A stretch of DNA of 64,000 bases from DASWIG01 sp965371445. Lineage in GTDB: Bacteria; Acidobacteriota; Thermoanaerobaculia; Multivoradales; J023. The notes beneath the pieces were generated by a model. It was not told the origin of the DNA. It searched no databases and saw nothing but the letters and a program-made list of their open reading frames with translations. Position 1 is the first letter of the stretch; every line of letters starts with the position of its first letter. This document shows positions 56,804 through 64,000 of this stretch, one piece after another. Made by a program: the position numbers and the translations under genes. Location: positions 36,167-100,166 of the forward strand of contig CBDUYN010000012.1 of assembly GCA_965371445.1 (NCBI GenBank). Reading direction: 5' to 3'.

Positions 56804-57163
56804 ATGGACGAGAGGCTGATCGACGAACGCGAGCTGGGGGTCGAGCGTGTCCGCGAGGAGCTCCGGCGGCTGGTGCGTTCGAGCGAGCGGTCGCAGCGCG
56901 AGATCGAGCGGGCCAACGACTTCGCCCAGGGCTACCTCAGCCAGGTCTTGAGCGGCAGCATGGCGCTCACCGTGCGCCATCTCTACGGCATCCTCCTCGC
57001 CCTCGACAGGACGCCCGAGGAGTTTTTTGGCCGTCTCGCCGGACGCCTCGACACCGTCCCGGGGTTCGACGAGATCCGCGAGCGGATGGCCCGCTACGAC
57101 GCGGCGATCGACCAGTTGGAGCGCGACGGGCTGGTCAAGCCTCAGCCCGGCCGCCGGCGGTAG
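56804..57163 (+). CDS. XRE-family helix-turn-helix regulator
   Basis: A 119-residue DNA-binding protein with a lambda-repressor-like HTH at ~20-78 (SSERSQREIERANDFAQGYL as helix-turn-helix, SQVLSGSMALTVRHLYGILL as the following helices). C-terminal helix ~88-115 could dimerise. AGGAGCGGAG upstream of the ATG is a strong ribosome-binding site. Targets unknown; it may regulate itself. Its 3' end overlaps the convergent membrane protein gene by 22 bp, with the two stop codons in each other's coding sequence. Confidence 0.85.
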   Translation: MDERLIDERELGVERVREELRRLVRSSERSQREIERANDFAQGYLSQVLSGSMALTVRHLYGILLALDRTPEEFFGRLAGRLDTVPGFDEIRERMARYDAAIDQLERDGLVKPQPGRRR

Positions 57164-59112
57164 AGGCGCAGGCGGTAGCCGGTGCCCCAGGAGCGCTCGT
57201 CGGCGAGCTCGTAGCAGTCGGCGGCCGCGAGGGCGGCCGTATAGGGCCGCAGCCAGTCGGTCTCGGCACGGATCCCGCGGGTCGCCGCTTTTTCACCGGC
57301 GCCGTCCACCAGGTCCACCGCGACGACTTGCCGGGCGTCAAGAGTGGCGCAGATCTCCTGCGGACGGACCAGGTACTGTAGCTGGCGAAAGTCCCGGACG
57401 TCCCCGTCGACCTCGGCACCACGCTGGTACAGGTCCCATTCCACGAGCCAAGGGCTCAGCTGGTTCCAGGTCCCCATGAGGACCGTATCCTCGTCGTCCT
57501 CCACGGCGCGGCTGACCGCGTCGAGCACCGGTTCGACAGCCCGCGGCACCGTCCGCAGGGCAAAGGAGCGCAACAGGACGTGACGCTGGAGCTCCCCGGA
57601 GGCGACGATGGCGACGAGCGCTCCGGCCAGGGCGAGCGCCGCCGCGCGTGCGCGCGGCGCGCCGGCGAAACGCGCCACCGACGCCTCGACGGCCACGCTC
57701 ACGACCAGCGCTGCCGAGAGCCAGAGGAGCGGTGCCAGGGTGAAGACGAAACGCGGCAGCTTGTAGGGATGAAAAAAAGCGGCGGCGGCTCCGAAAAGGA
57801 TCGCGAGGGCGAGGACACGGTGGCGCGGCACGAGGCGGGCGAGGAGCAAGCAAGGCAGCACGCCCAGGACGATCACCGCGGCTCCGATCCAGGCCGCGGG
57901 CGCGTACTCCCCCACGAGGAGGCGTGGGTAGTAAAGGAAGCTCTCGAGGCTCCAGAAGGGAATTCCCGAGGAGCGGTTCCAGACGAAGTGAAAGAACTCC
58001 CGGGCATGGGGCGGGATGAGCATCCAGACGCCGACGGGCAGGGCCATCCACAAGACCAGCTCGCGGTGGCGCGGCCTCCTCTCCGCGAGCCAGCCGCGGA
58101 AGCGCCGCCAGCTTGTGCGCGGGCGCACCAGGACGCGGAGCGCCCAGAGGAGAAAGAGATGGTAGAGCGGGCTCCCCATCGAGACGAGGCGAAGCCGCGC
58201 GCCGCCGAGCTCGAATCGAAAGCCGCCGGCCGCGACGATCGCCGACACCACGACCAGGTAGACCAAGACGAAAAGTGGCCAGCCCCGGCGGTAGTCGATT
58301 CCCGCCGCCCACTGGTAGAGGCGTCGCAGGGCTCCCCATGGCGAGCCGTAGGCGAGCCAAGCCTCGTTGACGAGGAGGGGCACGAGCCACATCAAACCGT
58401 AGTTGTACTTGCAAAAGAAGAGAAGCGTCGCGAGGCCCCAGGTGAGCCTCCAGGGCCCGGCCGCCTCGCTTTCCAGAGCCCGGAAGTAGGCGGCGAGAGA
58501 AAGGACCAGGAGCAGGACTCCCGGGACCTCCGACATCACCAGCCCCGCGAAGAGGTGAAAGAAAGGGCTTGCCGACAAGAGCCCCGCGGCCAGCAGGCCG
58601 ATCGCTGGGCCCGTACGGAGGTCCAGGTAATGCCCGGCCAGGTAGATCGCCGGCACCGACAACAGGTAGAGGGCGAGGACGAGCAGCCGCGCCGTCCGGT
58701 AGTCGTAGCCGAAGGCGAGGAAGACCGGAGCCTCGAGCAGGGGAAAGGCCGGCGGCCAGACGCTCATCGCGTTGAGCCGTGCCACCAGCTCCACCACGTC
58801 GCCGTGGCGCAAGGCCTCGGCCAGCCGGATCCCTTCGACACCGCGATGGGCCATGTCCCACTGCGGCAGCCGCCGGGCCTCGTCGACGAGCCGGTAGATC
58901 ACGGCGGCGTTGCGTACGGTCGCCGCCGCGAGGCCGAGGGCAAAGAGCGCCACAAGGAGGTTCAGGATCAGAAAGCGAGGCTTGCCCGCGGAGGCTTTCG
59001 CCGCTTCGTGGGTGGGCTCACGGACCTTCGGCCGGCTGAGAAAGCCCTCGCGCAGCGCACCTCGACGGCCCAAGAATTCACCGGCCTCTGCCGTCTGAGT
59101 CGGAGATTCCAT
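57142..59112 (-). CDS. GT39/ArnT-like polytopic membrane glycosyltransferase (probable)
   Basis: A 656-residue protein: a cytoplasmic N-terminus, TM1 ~47-68, then about 11-12 further hydrophobic helices, and a C-terminal soluble domain (~530-656) with LMGTWNQLSPWLVEWDLYQR and RQVVAVDLVDGAGE. Dolichyl-phosphate-mannose-protein mannosyltransferase-like topology: the large first extracytoplasmic loop (~70-115) has LPQWDMAHRGVEGIRLAEAL, where GT-C enzymes carry an acidic catalytic motif (here WDMAHRG). Probably transfers a sugar from a polyprenyl phosphate in the periplasm; acceptor unknown. Not a classic D-E motif, so a non-GT39 membrane protein remains possible. No co-directional neighbours within 1 kb. 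Confidence 0.75.
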   Translation of the reverse strand: MESPTQTAEAGEFLGRRGALREGFLSRPKVREPTHEAAKASAGKPRFLILNLLVALFALGLAAATVRNAAVIYRLVDEARRLPQWDMAHRGVEGIRLAEALRHGDVVELVARLNAMSVWPPAFPLLEAPVFLAFGYDYRTARLLVLALYLLSVPAIYLAGHYLDLRTGPAIGLLAAGLLSASPFFHLFAGLVMSEVPGVLLLVLSLAAYFRALESEAAGPWRLTWGLATLLFFCKYNYGLMWLVPLLVNEAWLAYGSPWGALRRLYQWAAGIDYRRGWPLFVLVYLVVVSAIVAAGGFRFELGGARLRLVSMGSPLYHLFLLWALRVLVRPRTSWRRFRGWLAERRPRHRELVLWMALPVGVWMLIPPHAREFFHFVWNRSSGIPFWSLESFLYYPRLLVGEYAPAAWIGAAVIVLGVLPCLLLARLVPRHRVLALAILFGAAAAFFHPYKLPRFVFTLAPLLWLSAALVVSVAVEASVARFAGAPRARAAALALAGALVAIVASGELQRHVLLRSFALRTVPRAVEPVLDAVSRAVEDDEDTVLMGTWNQLSPWLVEWDLYQRGAEVDGDVRDFRQLQYLVRPQEICATLDARQVVAVDLVDGAGEKAATRGIRAETDWLRPYTAALAAADCYELADERSWGTGYRLRLYRRRPG

Positions 59113-59262
59113 GCGCGAGGTGGCTCCTGGGAGGACGCTTTCGAGAGGGCTATGACAGGCGTGAAGAAAAGAGACTCGACGGTAGGTTGAGTCTATCCGG
59201 AAAACACCCCTTCTGCACCCTTCGCCGCCTCCACCGGGATCCTCTTCGCCGCGCGGGTGGGT

Positions 59263-59268
59263 TAGAAT
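59263..59268 (+). promoter_or_regulatory. Candidate -10 element of rsgA
   Basis: GGTTAGAATCC: TAGAAT ends 28 nt before the ATG. Same core as the gpmI element. Confidence 0.4.
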
Positions 59269-59296
59269 CCTTGTCCTCTTTCGGAATCGGCCGTCG

Positions 59297-60433
59297 ATGA
59301 AGAAGATTCACCGCAAGAAACGCCGCAAGCGAGTCGGATCTCAGTCCTCCGGCCACGAACGCGCCTTGAGCCGTCTGGCCCGTGATCTCTACGAAGCGAA
59401 GATCGACGCCGACGACACCATGAGCGGCGAGCTCGAAGAAGCCGCGGCGCCGAGACGAGCCCGGCCCCGGCGGCCGGGGACGCCAGGCGAGGACGCCGGG
59501 ACGAGCACCGAGCCGCGCCAGGGCCTCGTGGTCGCTTTGACCTCTGGTACCTGCCGGGTGGAAAGCGGCGGCCGCCTCTATCGTTGCGTCTTGCCGTCGC
59601 GCCTCGCCCGCGACCAGCGCTCCGCGGTGGCGGTCGGCGACGAGGTCGTCTTCGTTGACCACGGGGAGGACCACCGGCTCGAAGAGGTACGGCCCCGGCG
59701 CACGGTGCTGTCGCGTCCCGATCCCCAGAACCCGCGCCGCGAACGGGTCATCGCCGCCAACGTCGAGGTGGTGTCGATCATCGTCTCGATGCGCAAACCG
59801 GCGCTCCGGCCGGCGCTCGTCGACCGCTACCTGATCGCCGTCGAGCGCGGCGGAGCGGAGCCGCTCGTCGTCGCCAACAAGATCGACCTCGTATCGTCCG
59901 AGGACCGCGAAGAGGAGCTCGCGATCCTCAAGACCTATCGCGACATGGGGATCCCGGTCTACCCCTGCTCGGCGATCACCGGCGAGGGGATCGAAGCCCT
60001 ACGCGCGGTCCTCGCCGGACGGACCGCGGTCTTTGTGGGACACAGCGGCGTCGGTAAGTCGTCGATCCTAAACGCCCTCTCACCGCAAGCCGGCGCCGAA
60101 ACCGGCGACCTCAGCCGGCGCCATGCCGGGGGACGCCACACCACCACCCGCTCGCGCCTCTACCGTCTCGACGGCGGCATCCGGCTCATCGACACGCCGG
60201 GGATCCGCGAGCTTGGCCTCTGGCGGCTCGGCCCCGACGAGCTGCGCCTCTACTTCCCCGAGCTCGCCGAGGTGGCCGCGGGCTGCAAGTTCAACGACTG
60301 CAGCCACGTCCACGAGCCCGAGTGCGCCGTGCGCGACGCCGTCGACGAGGGGCGCCTACCCCGCGAGCGCTACGCCACCTACCGCCGTATCCTCGACTCC
60401 CTCGACGCCGAAGACCCGGCGGAGGCGCGCTGA
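59297..60433 (+). CDS. rsgA: Ribosome small-subunit-dependent GTPase A
   Basis: A 378-residue GTPase assisting 30S maturation. A Lys/Arg-rich N-terminus (KKIHRKKRRKR) precedes an OB-fold domain (~75-140); the circularly permuted GTPase follows, with NKID (G4), CSAITGEGI (G5), GHSGVGKSSILNAL (G1, P-loop) and DTPGIRE (G3) in that permuted order; the C-terminal zinc-binding element is CKFNDCSHVHEPEC. Full-length and intact. The start has no strong ribosome-binding site, but the basic N-terminus is typical. The EamA gene begins 8 nt after its stop. Confidence 0.96.
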   Translation: MKKIHRKKRRKRVGSQSSGHERALSRLARDLYEAKIDADDTMSGELEEAAAPRRARPRRPGTPGEDAGTSTEPRQGLVVALTSGTCRVESGGRLYRCVLPSRLARDQRSAVAVGDEVVFVDHGEDHRLEEVRPRRTVLSRPDPQNPRRERVIAANVEVVSIIVSMRKPALRPALVDRYLIAVERGGAEPLVVANKIDLVSSEDREEELAILKTYRDMGIPVYPCSAITGEGIEALRAVLAGRTAVFVGHSGVGKSSILNALSPQAGAETGDLSRRHAGGRHTTTRSRLYRLDGGIRLIDTPGIRELGLWRLGPDELRLYFPELAEVAAGCKFNDCSHVHEPECAVRDAVDEGRLPRERYATYRRILDSLDAEDPAEAR

Positions 60434-60441
60434 GCCCAGCC

Positions 60442-61407
60442 ATGGCAAGTCATATCCCCCCTCATTCCCCCCAAGGGGACGGTGATATCCCCCCTCATTC
60501 CCCCCCAGGGGACGGTGGCCCTCTCGTCTCGCGGCTGATGGTCCTCGCCGCGGCGTTTCTCTTTTCGACCGGCGGCGTCGTGGTCAAGAGCTGTGGTCTT
60601 GGGCCCTGGCAGATCGCGAGCTTCCGCTGCCTCGTCGCCGCCGTCACTTTGCTGATCGTCTTGCCCGGGGTCCGCCGCCGGCCCTCTTGGCCGATCCTCG
60701 GGGTCGGCACCTGTTACGCCGGCATGACGATTTGCTATGTCTTCGCCAACAAGGCGACGACGGCGGCGAGCGCCATCTTTCTCCAGGCCACGGCGCCGCT
60801 CTACGTCCTGTTGCTGGCGCCCGTCTTGCTCGGTGAGCGCGGACGCCTCCGCGACCTCGCCGTCATGGCCGGCCTCGCCGGGGGCCTCGCCCTGCTCTTC
60901 CTCGACAAGCAGGCCGCGTCGGCGAGCGCGCCTGATCCGTTCCGAGGCAACGTCCTGGGAGCCCTTACGGGACTCTGCTGGGCGGGAACGGTGATGGGGC
61001 TGCGGTTTCTCGGCAGGAAAGGCCGGGCCGGGAACGAGGGCGCGCTCGCCGTCGTCTGGGGCAACGTCGTCGCCGGTCTCGCCTGCCTGCCCATGGCCTT
61101 GCCGGTCACGTCCGAGGCGGCGGGCGACTACTTGTGGGTCGCCTATCTGGGGGTCTTTCAGATTGCCGCCGCTTACCTATTCCTGACCTCCGCCATGGGA
61201 TCGGTCCCGGCGCTCGACGCGTCGCTCCTGCTGCTCGTCGAGCCGGTCATCAACCCCGTCTGGGCCTTTCTCTTCCTCGGCGAGGCCGCGGGCCGGTGGA
61301 CCCTGGCCGGCGCCGCGCTGATCCTCGCCATGACCGCGCTACAAAGCTGGTGGGCCGAAAACCCGGCGGTGACCCACCCGCCGCCCTGGAAGGAGCATGA
61401 TGCCTGA
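60442..61407 (+). CDS. EamA/DMT-family transporter
   Basis: A 321-residue inner-membrane protein of the drug/metabolite transporter superfamily with ten hydrophobic helices and two internally similar EamA halves (first half ~30-160, second ~170-310; e.g. AIFLQATAPLYVLLLAPVLL, and ALDASLLLLVEPVINPVWAF in the second). The ATG at 60442 opens an N-terminal extension of two 11-residue repeats (IPPHSP-Q/P-GDG-D/G) encoded by the dispersed 33-35-bp repeat. An alternative start at 60538 (MVLAAAFLFSTGG) would remove the extension, but no ribosome-binding site is visible at either site. Overlaps manA by 11 nt, so likely translationally coupled. Substrate unknown. Confidence 0.85.
   Translation: MASHIPPHSPQGDGDIPPHSPPGDGGPLVSRLMVLAAAFLFSTGGVVVKSCGLGPWQIASFRCLVAAVTLLIVLPGVRRRPSWPILGVGTCYAGMTICYVFANKATTAASAIFLQATAPLYVLLLAPVLLGERGRLRDLAVMAGLAGGLALLFLDKQAASASAPDPFRGNVLGALTGLCWAGTVMGLRFLGRKGRAGNEGALAVVWGNVVAGLACLPMALPVTSEAAGDYLWVAYLGVFQIAAAYLFLTSAMGSVPALDASLLLLVEPVINPVWAFLFLGEAAGRWTLAGAALILAMTALQSWWAENPAVTHPPPWKEHDA
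60448..60515 (+). repeat. Dispersed 33-35-bp C/G-rich repeat, two tandem copies
   Basis: Units 60448-60482 and 60483-60515, near-identical (CATATCCCCCCTCATTCCCC then CCAAGGGGACGG, and the same with TGATATC). The inverse copy lies at 33349-33383. Here the repeat is inside, or just before, the start of the EamA coding region; the 33-bp period keeps frame and encodes IPPHSP-type peptides. Confidence 0.9.
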
Positions 61408-62536
61408 GATCCTGAAGCTACGTGGGCAGGTCCAACCCTACCCCTGGGGCTCGGCAACGGCCCTCGCCGAGCTCCTCGGCAGGCCGGCGCCCGGCGGCCC
61501 CGAAGCCGAGCTGTGGATGGGGGCGCACCCCAAGGCACCTTCGGAGGTCTTCCTCGAGGGCCGTTGGGTGCCGATCGGCGAAGCTCTCGACGCCGAGCTC
61601 CCCTACCTCTTCAAGGTCCTGGCGGTCGCCGAGCCGCTCTCGATCCAGGCCCATCCCGACCGCGAGCAGGCCGTCGCCGGCTGCCGCGCCGAGAACGAGC
61701 GCGGCATCCCCCGCGACGCGCCGGAACGCAACTACCGCGACGGTCAGCCAAAGCCCGAGCTGATCTACGCCCTGACGCCGTTCTCGATGATGCGAGGGCT
61801 GCGGCGGCCCGGCGAGATCCTGGAGCTCGCCGCCGGGCTCGGCCTCGGAGCGATCCTCGCCGGCGAGCTCGCCCCTCTCCGCCAGGACGACGTGGCCGCC
61901 GCCCTCGAGGGCACGGTTCGCGCCTGGATGGAGCTCGACGCCGCAACCCTGGCCGACGCCCTGGAAGCGGTCGCGGCGAACGGCGGCGAGGTCGCGGCCT
62001 GGATGCGCCGGCTGGCCGCGAGCTACCCCGGCGACGGCGGCGCCCTGGCGCCGCTTTTCCTGAACCTCCGGACGCTTCGCCCCGGCGAGGCGGTCTTCAC
62101 CGGAGCCGGGGTGCTGCACGCCTACCTCGAGGGGCTCGGGGTGGAGCTGATGACGAGCTCCGACAACGTGTTGCGCAGCGGGCTGACGGGGAAGCACCGT
62201 GACGTCCCGGAGCTGTTGCGCGTCCTGCGCTTCGTCCCCGACGAGGGGGAGCTCATGGAGAGCGCGACGCGGCCGGGAGAGACGAGCTTCACAGCGGACG
62301 ACGCGGGCCTGGAGCTTGCGGTCCTGGAACCGCGCCCCGGCGCACCGGTCTGCTGCGAAGGACGTGCCAGCACCGAGATCCTGCTCTGCGGCGAAGGCTC
62401 TGGCACCGTGACGACCGCGGGCCGGGGCGCGGGGCTCGCCTTCACCCGCGGTGAGGCTCTGTTGGTGCCGGCGGCGATCGATGCTTATCGCGTCGAGGGC
62501 GAGGCGCGGCTCTTCCGGGCCGCGGGAACCGGCTAG
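61397..62536 (+). CDS. manA: Mannose-6-phosphate isomerase, class I
   Basis: A 379-residue cytoplasmic zinc enzyme converting mannose-6-phosphate to fructose-6-phosphate. Start is ATG 61397 (or 61400) after AAGGAGC, overlapping the EamA stop by 11 nt. Type I landmarks: PYPWGS near the N-terminus, LFKVLAVAEPLSIQAHPD with the metal ligands Gln and His, KPELIYALTPF with Glu, and GVLHAYLEGLGVELMTSSDN with the ligand His and downstream region. Complete. Transport and isomerase coupling suggests a sugar or exopolysaccharide precursor link, but that is only adjacency. Confidence 0.94.
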   Translation: MMPEILKLRGQVQPYPWGSATALAELLGRPAPGGPEAELWMGAHPKAPSEVFLEGRWVPIGEALDAELPYLFKVLAVAEPLSIQAHPDREQAVAGCRAENERGIPRDAPERNYRDGQPKPELIYALTPFSMMRGLRRPGEILELAAGLGLGAILAGELAPLRQDDVAAALEGTVRAWMELDAATLADALEAVAANGGEVAAWMRRLAASYPGDGGALAPLFLNLRTLRPGEAVFTGAGVLHAYLEGLGVELMTSSDNVLRSGLTGKHRDVPELLRVLRFVPDEGELMESATRPGETSFTADDAGLELAVLEPRPGAPVCCEGRASTEILLCGEGSGTVTTAGRGAGLAFTRGEALLVPAAIDAYRVEGEARLFRAAGTG

Positions 62537-62584
62537 CTAGACGGCCTCCTACGGCCCGCGCCGGGCGAGCTCTACGGCGGCTGG

Positions 62585-63043
62585 CTACTCTCCCACCTCT
62601 CCCTCTCTGCTCTTCTCGATCAACTGTCTGAGAGACTTTACGACTCCAAGCGTCTCCGCAGAGCTAGGTGCCGTAACTTGGAGCGCCCTGTTTGCAACAG
62701 CTTGCACTGTCACGATGAAGCTGATCCTTTGGCCGATCGTAGATACAGCCAGAGCGCAGCTCGATCCAGCTAGCGCGCTCATTCTAAGAGACACAGGACC
62801 GCGCGGGTTCTGGCCGACTCCATATGCCTGTGTTTCAAGACCGCCAACCTCGCATACAACCACGAAGAGTCCGTGATTAACTCTCTCTTCCCAGATAAGG
62901 TCAATAGCGAGTTGACTATCCCTATTCACGGTGAATGTGTATATCAAGTTGTCGCCCTCCTCGACAACACCCGTGAACGAGTCGGCGCCAGCGAATGTCG
63001 TGAACAAAGCGAGAACGGCTGTCAGTGCGACGATTTTACTCAT
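62585..63043 (-). CDS. Small secreted protein, AT-richer than its neighbours
   Basis: A 152-residue exported protein: the ATG at 63043 (MSKIVALTAVLALFTTFAGA) has AGGAG 9 nt upstream and a clean signal peptide (1-20). The mature part has beta-rich alternation (FTGVVEEGDNLIYTFTVNRD, LAIDLIWEERVNHGLFVVVC, SFIVTVQAVANRAL) and two Cys, resembling small pre-peptidase C-terminal-like or lectin-like secreted domains. The region is visibly less GC-rich than the neighbours, suggesting recent acquisition. The frame is open ~525 nt upstream but that part has no coding signal. Function unknown. Confidence 0.7.
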   Translation of the reverse strand: MSKIVALTAVLALFTTFAGADSFTGVVEEGDNLIYTFTVNRDSQLAIDLIWEERVNHGLFVVVCEVGGLETQAYGVGQNPRGPVSLRMSALAGSSCALAVSTIGQRISFIVTVQAVANRALQVTAPSSAETLGVVKSLRQLIEKSREGEVGE

Positions 63044-63790
63044 CTCTAGCATCTCCTGTTGGGTTGTGGGAAGCTGAGGTTTTGCCACCGCGAGATGCGC
63101 CCTGAGGTCCTTAGACCCTTGACGATCTTTGACGCCTTCCTCCGCCGTCCCTTGCTTCCAAGCGGGGAGCGGGAGCTCTCCTCCCTGTGGCGAGAGTTTC
63201 TCTCCCCACAGCTCTATAGACCCATCTCGACGGAATATGTTTAGGGGAATCTCACCCGCGGAGCCTTGGAGGGTGAAGCCCGCCCAATAGTAGGAGCCTC
63301 CCTCGAGACCTGGTCGAGCCCGCGGCACCGGTCTGCGGAACCAGGAGTGGCTTCCCAGCGTGCGGCTCGCCGCCGGTCGAGGAGCGTCTATGGTGGGCGT
63401 CATGGCCCCTCGACCCCACCACCGCCCCGTCCGCCGGAAAGATCCAGGGACCCCCTGCCGGGGACCCCATGGGGCGTTTTTCCGCTCGCCGCAGGTTCGG
63501 AAATTTTTTCGCCGGGGCACCTGGTCGAGAAGCGGGCCCACCCCTCCTAGCACCCCTCCTAGTGCCACCCACTTCGGACCCCCTCCTAGGAAGCAGCAAG
63601 ACTCTTCTCCATCCTATCGCAGTTTGTCGCCAGGGGAGATCGAACGATCCGCTCCAGGCGTGGTCGTCGGCGGTGGGGGAGTGAATTCGTCCAGCACACT
63701 TCTCAGAGTCTCCTCTCTTCGCGCCAAGGCCCTCCAAGCGGCCTCTTGCGACGCTGGAGCAAGCTTCGCTGACGAATCTCGCCCGGCAAG
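63044..63790. other. Non-coding right-hand region with a possible CHAT-domain tail
   Basis: No credible complete gene in 747 bp. On the minus strand near 63259-63294 the frame reads SYYWAGFTLQGS, reminiscent of the end of CHAT-domain proteases (PYYWAAF...), but without upstream CHAT signals or a start. A C-rich stretch at ~63537-63590 has repeated CACCCCTCCTAG units. Otherwise nothing recognised. Confidence 0.45.
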
Positions 63791-63976
63791 GTGACCGGAT
63801 CGGGGTTCCGTTTTTTTGCCCAGCGTGCGGATTTCTTGGCCAAGGTAGCATTTTTCCCGGAATTCGCGGCCTCAGGACGGCGATTTCGCGGGAAAACGGC
63901 TCCCCAGGGCCGGCAGGGGCCAAAAACTCCGCACGTTTTGGGGACTTCCAAAAAAACGGAACCCCGATTCGGTCAC
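63791..63976. mobile_element. 186-bp palindromic MITE-like element
   Basis: Terminal inverted repeats of 27 bp: 63791-63817 (GTGACCGGATCGGGG then TTCCGTTTTTTT) and the reverse complement of 63950-63976 (GTGACCGAATCGGGG then TTCCGTTTTTTT), with one mismatch. Inner arms also pair: CGTGCGG-A-TTTCTTGGCC against CGTGCGGAGTTTTTGGCC, and TTTTCCCGGAATTCGC against TTTTCCCGCGAAATCGC. No open reading frame. This is the structure of a non-autonomous transposable element. I see no clear target-site duplication, so the ends may lie slightly inside or outside these limits. Confidence 0.75.
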
Positions 63977-64000
63977 TTTCTCGGTGCCTTGGCGGCGGTA

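Noticed and set aside
63252..63923. 223-codon minus-strand frame at the right end
   Set aside because: It runs through the palindromic MITE-like element and shows Arg/Gly/Pro-rich shadow composition without motifs.
1..64000. tRNA, rRNA or riboswitch
   Set aside because: No cloverleaf-compatible sequence with a T-loop GTTCGAxTC, no rRNA similarity and no recognised riboswitch in any intergenic region; absence cannot be proven by eye.

Overview
The window is high-GC, gene-dense chromosomal DNA, apparently from a Gram-negative bacterium: there are many Sec signal peptides, lipoboxes, Omp85-type beta-barrels, patatin-barrel fusions and an RND pump. Small secreted families (DUF4136, carbohydrate-binding V/XII-type proteins) and a C-terminal domain ending in an A-x-ATCP-like motif on secreted proteins suggest Acidobacteriota, perhaps Thermoanaerobaculia-like. 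That assignment is inference; no rRNA or tRNA gene was seen.

Left part (1-12,700, mostly + strand): the 3' part of an RND transporter gene, small secreted proteins, a decayed AbiEii-type toxin locus, an ankyrin lipoprotein with a tiny lipoprotein overlapping it, two sulfatases and a PafA-like phosphatase. Then comes a gene graveyard: a TamB-like 5' end fused to a TamA-like 3' end, a deleted copy of a sulfatase tail, a patatin-Omp85 gene and a further TamA-like scrap.

Central block (12,701-28,966, all - strand): three units that look co-regulated. Unit A is DUF4136, a FixJ-type regulator and a LOV-type kinase whose photoactive Cys is Ser. Unit B is a receiver protein, an internally deleted sulfatase, an intact sulfatase, two DUF3604 (PHP-like) hydrolases, a barrel protein and an APC-Usp-DUF389 fusion. 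Unit C is a large Tyr-rich secreted protein. A palindrome TAGGAC-N3-GGTC, resembling the mycobacterial DosR box, heads each unit. In units B and C it lies exactly 26 nt upstream of AATACT. My working model is a flavin/redox two-component system controlling periplasmic sulfate-ester hydrolysis and envelope stress proteins.

Right part (29,000-64,000): four small secreted proteins, phosphoglycerate mutase, an M28 peptidase, two more sensor kinases, a PilZ protein, a beta-helix protein and a cupredoxin/Calx-beta protein that share a C-terminal domain, an Omp85 protein, a second patatin-Omp85, a serine beta-lactamase-like hydrolase, a nucleoside phosphorylase, a repeat-rich RYDRHD protein, malate dehydrogenase, an XRE regulator, a GT39-like membrane protein, RsgA, an EamA transporter, ManA and a small secreted protein. 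The right end is non-coding and carries a 186-bp palindromic MITE-like element.
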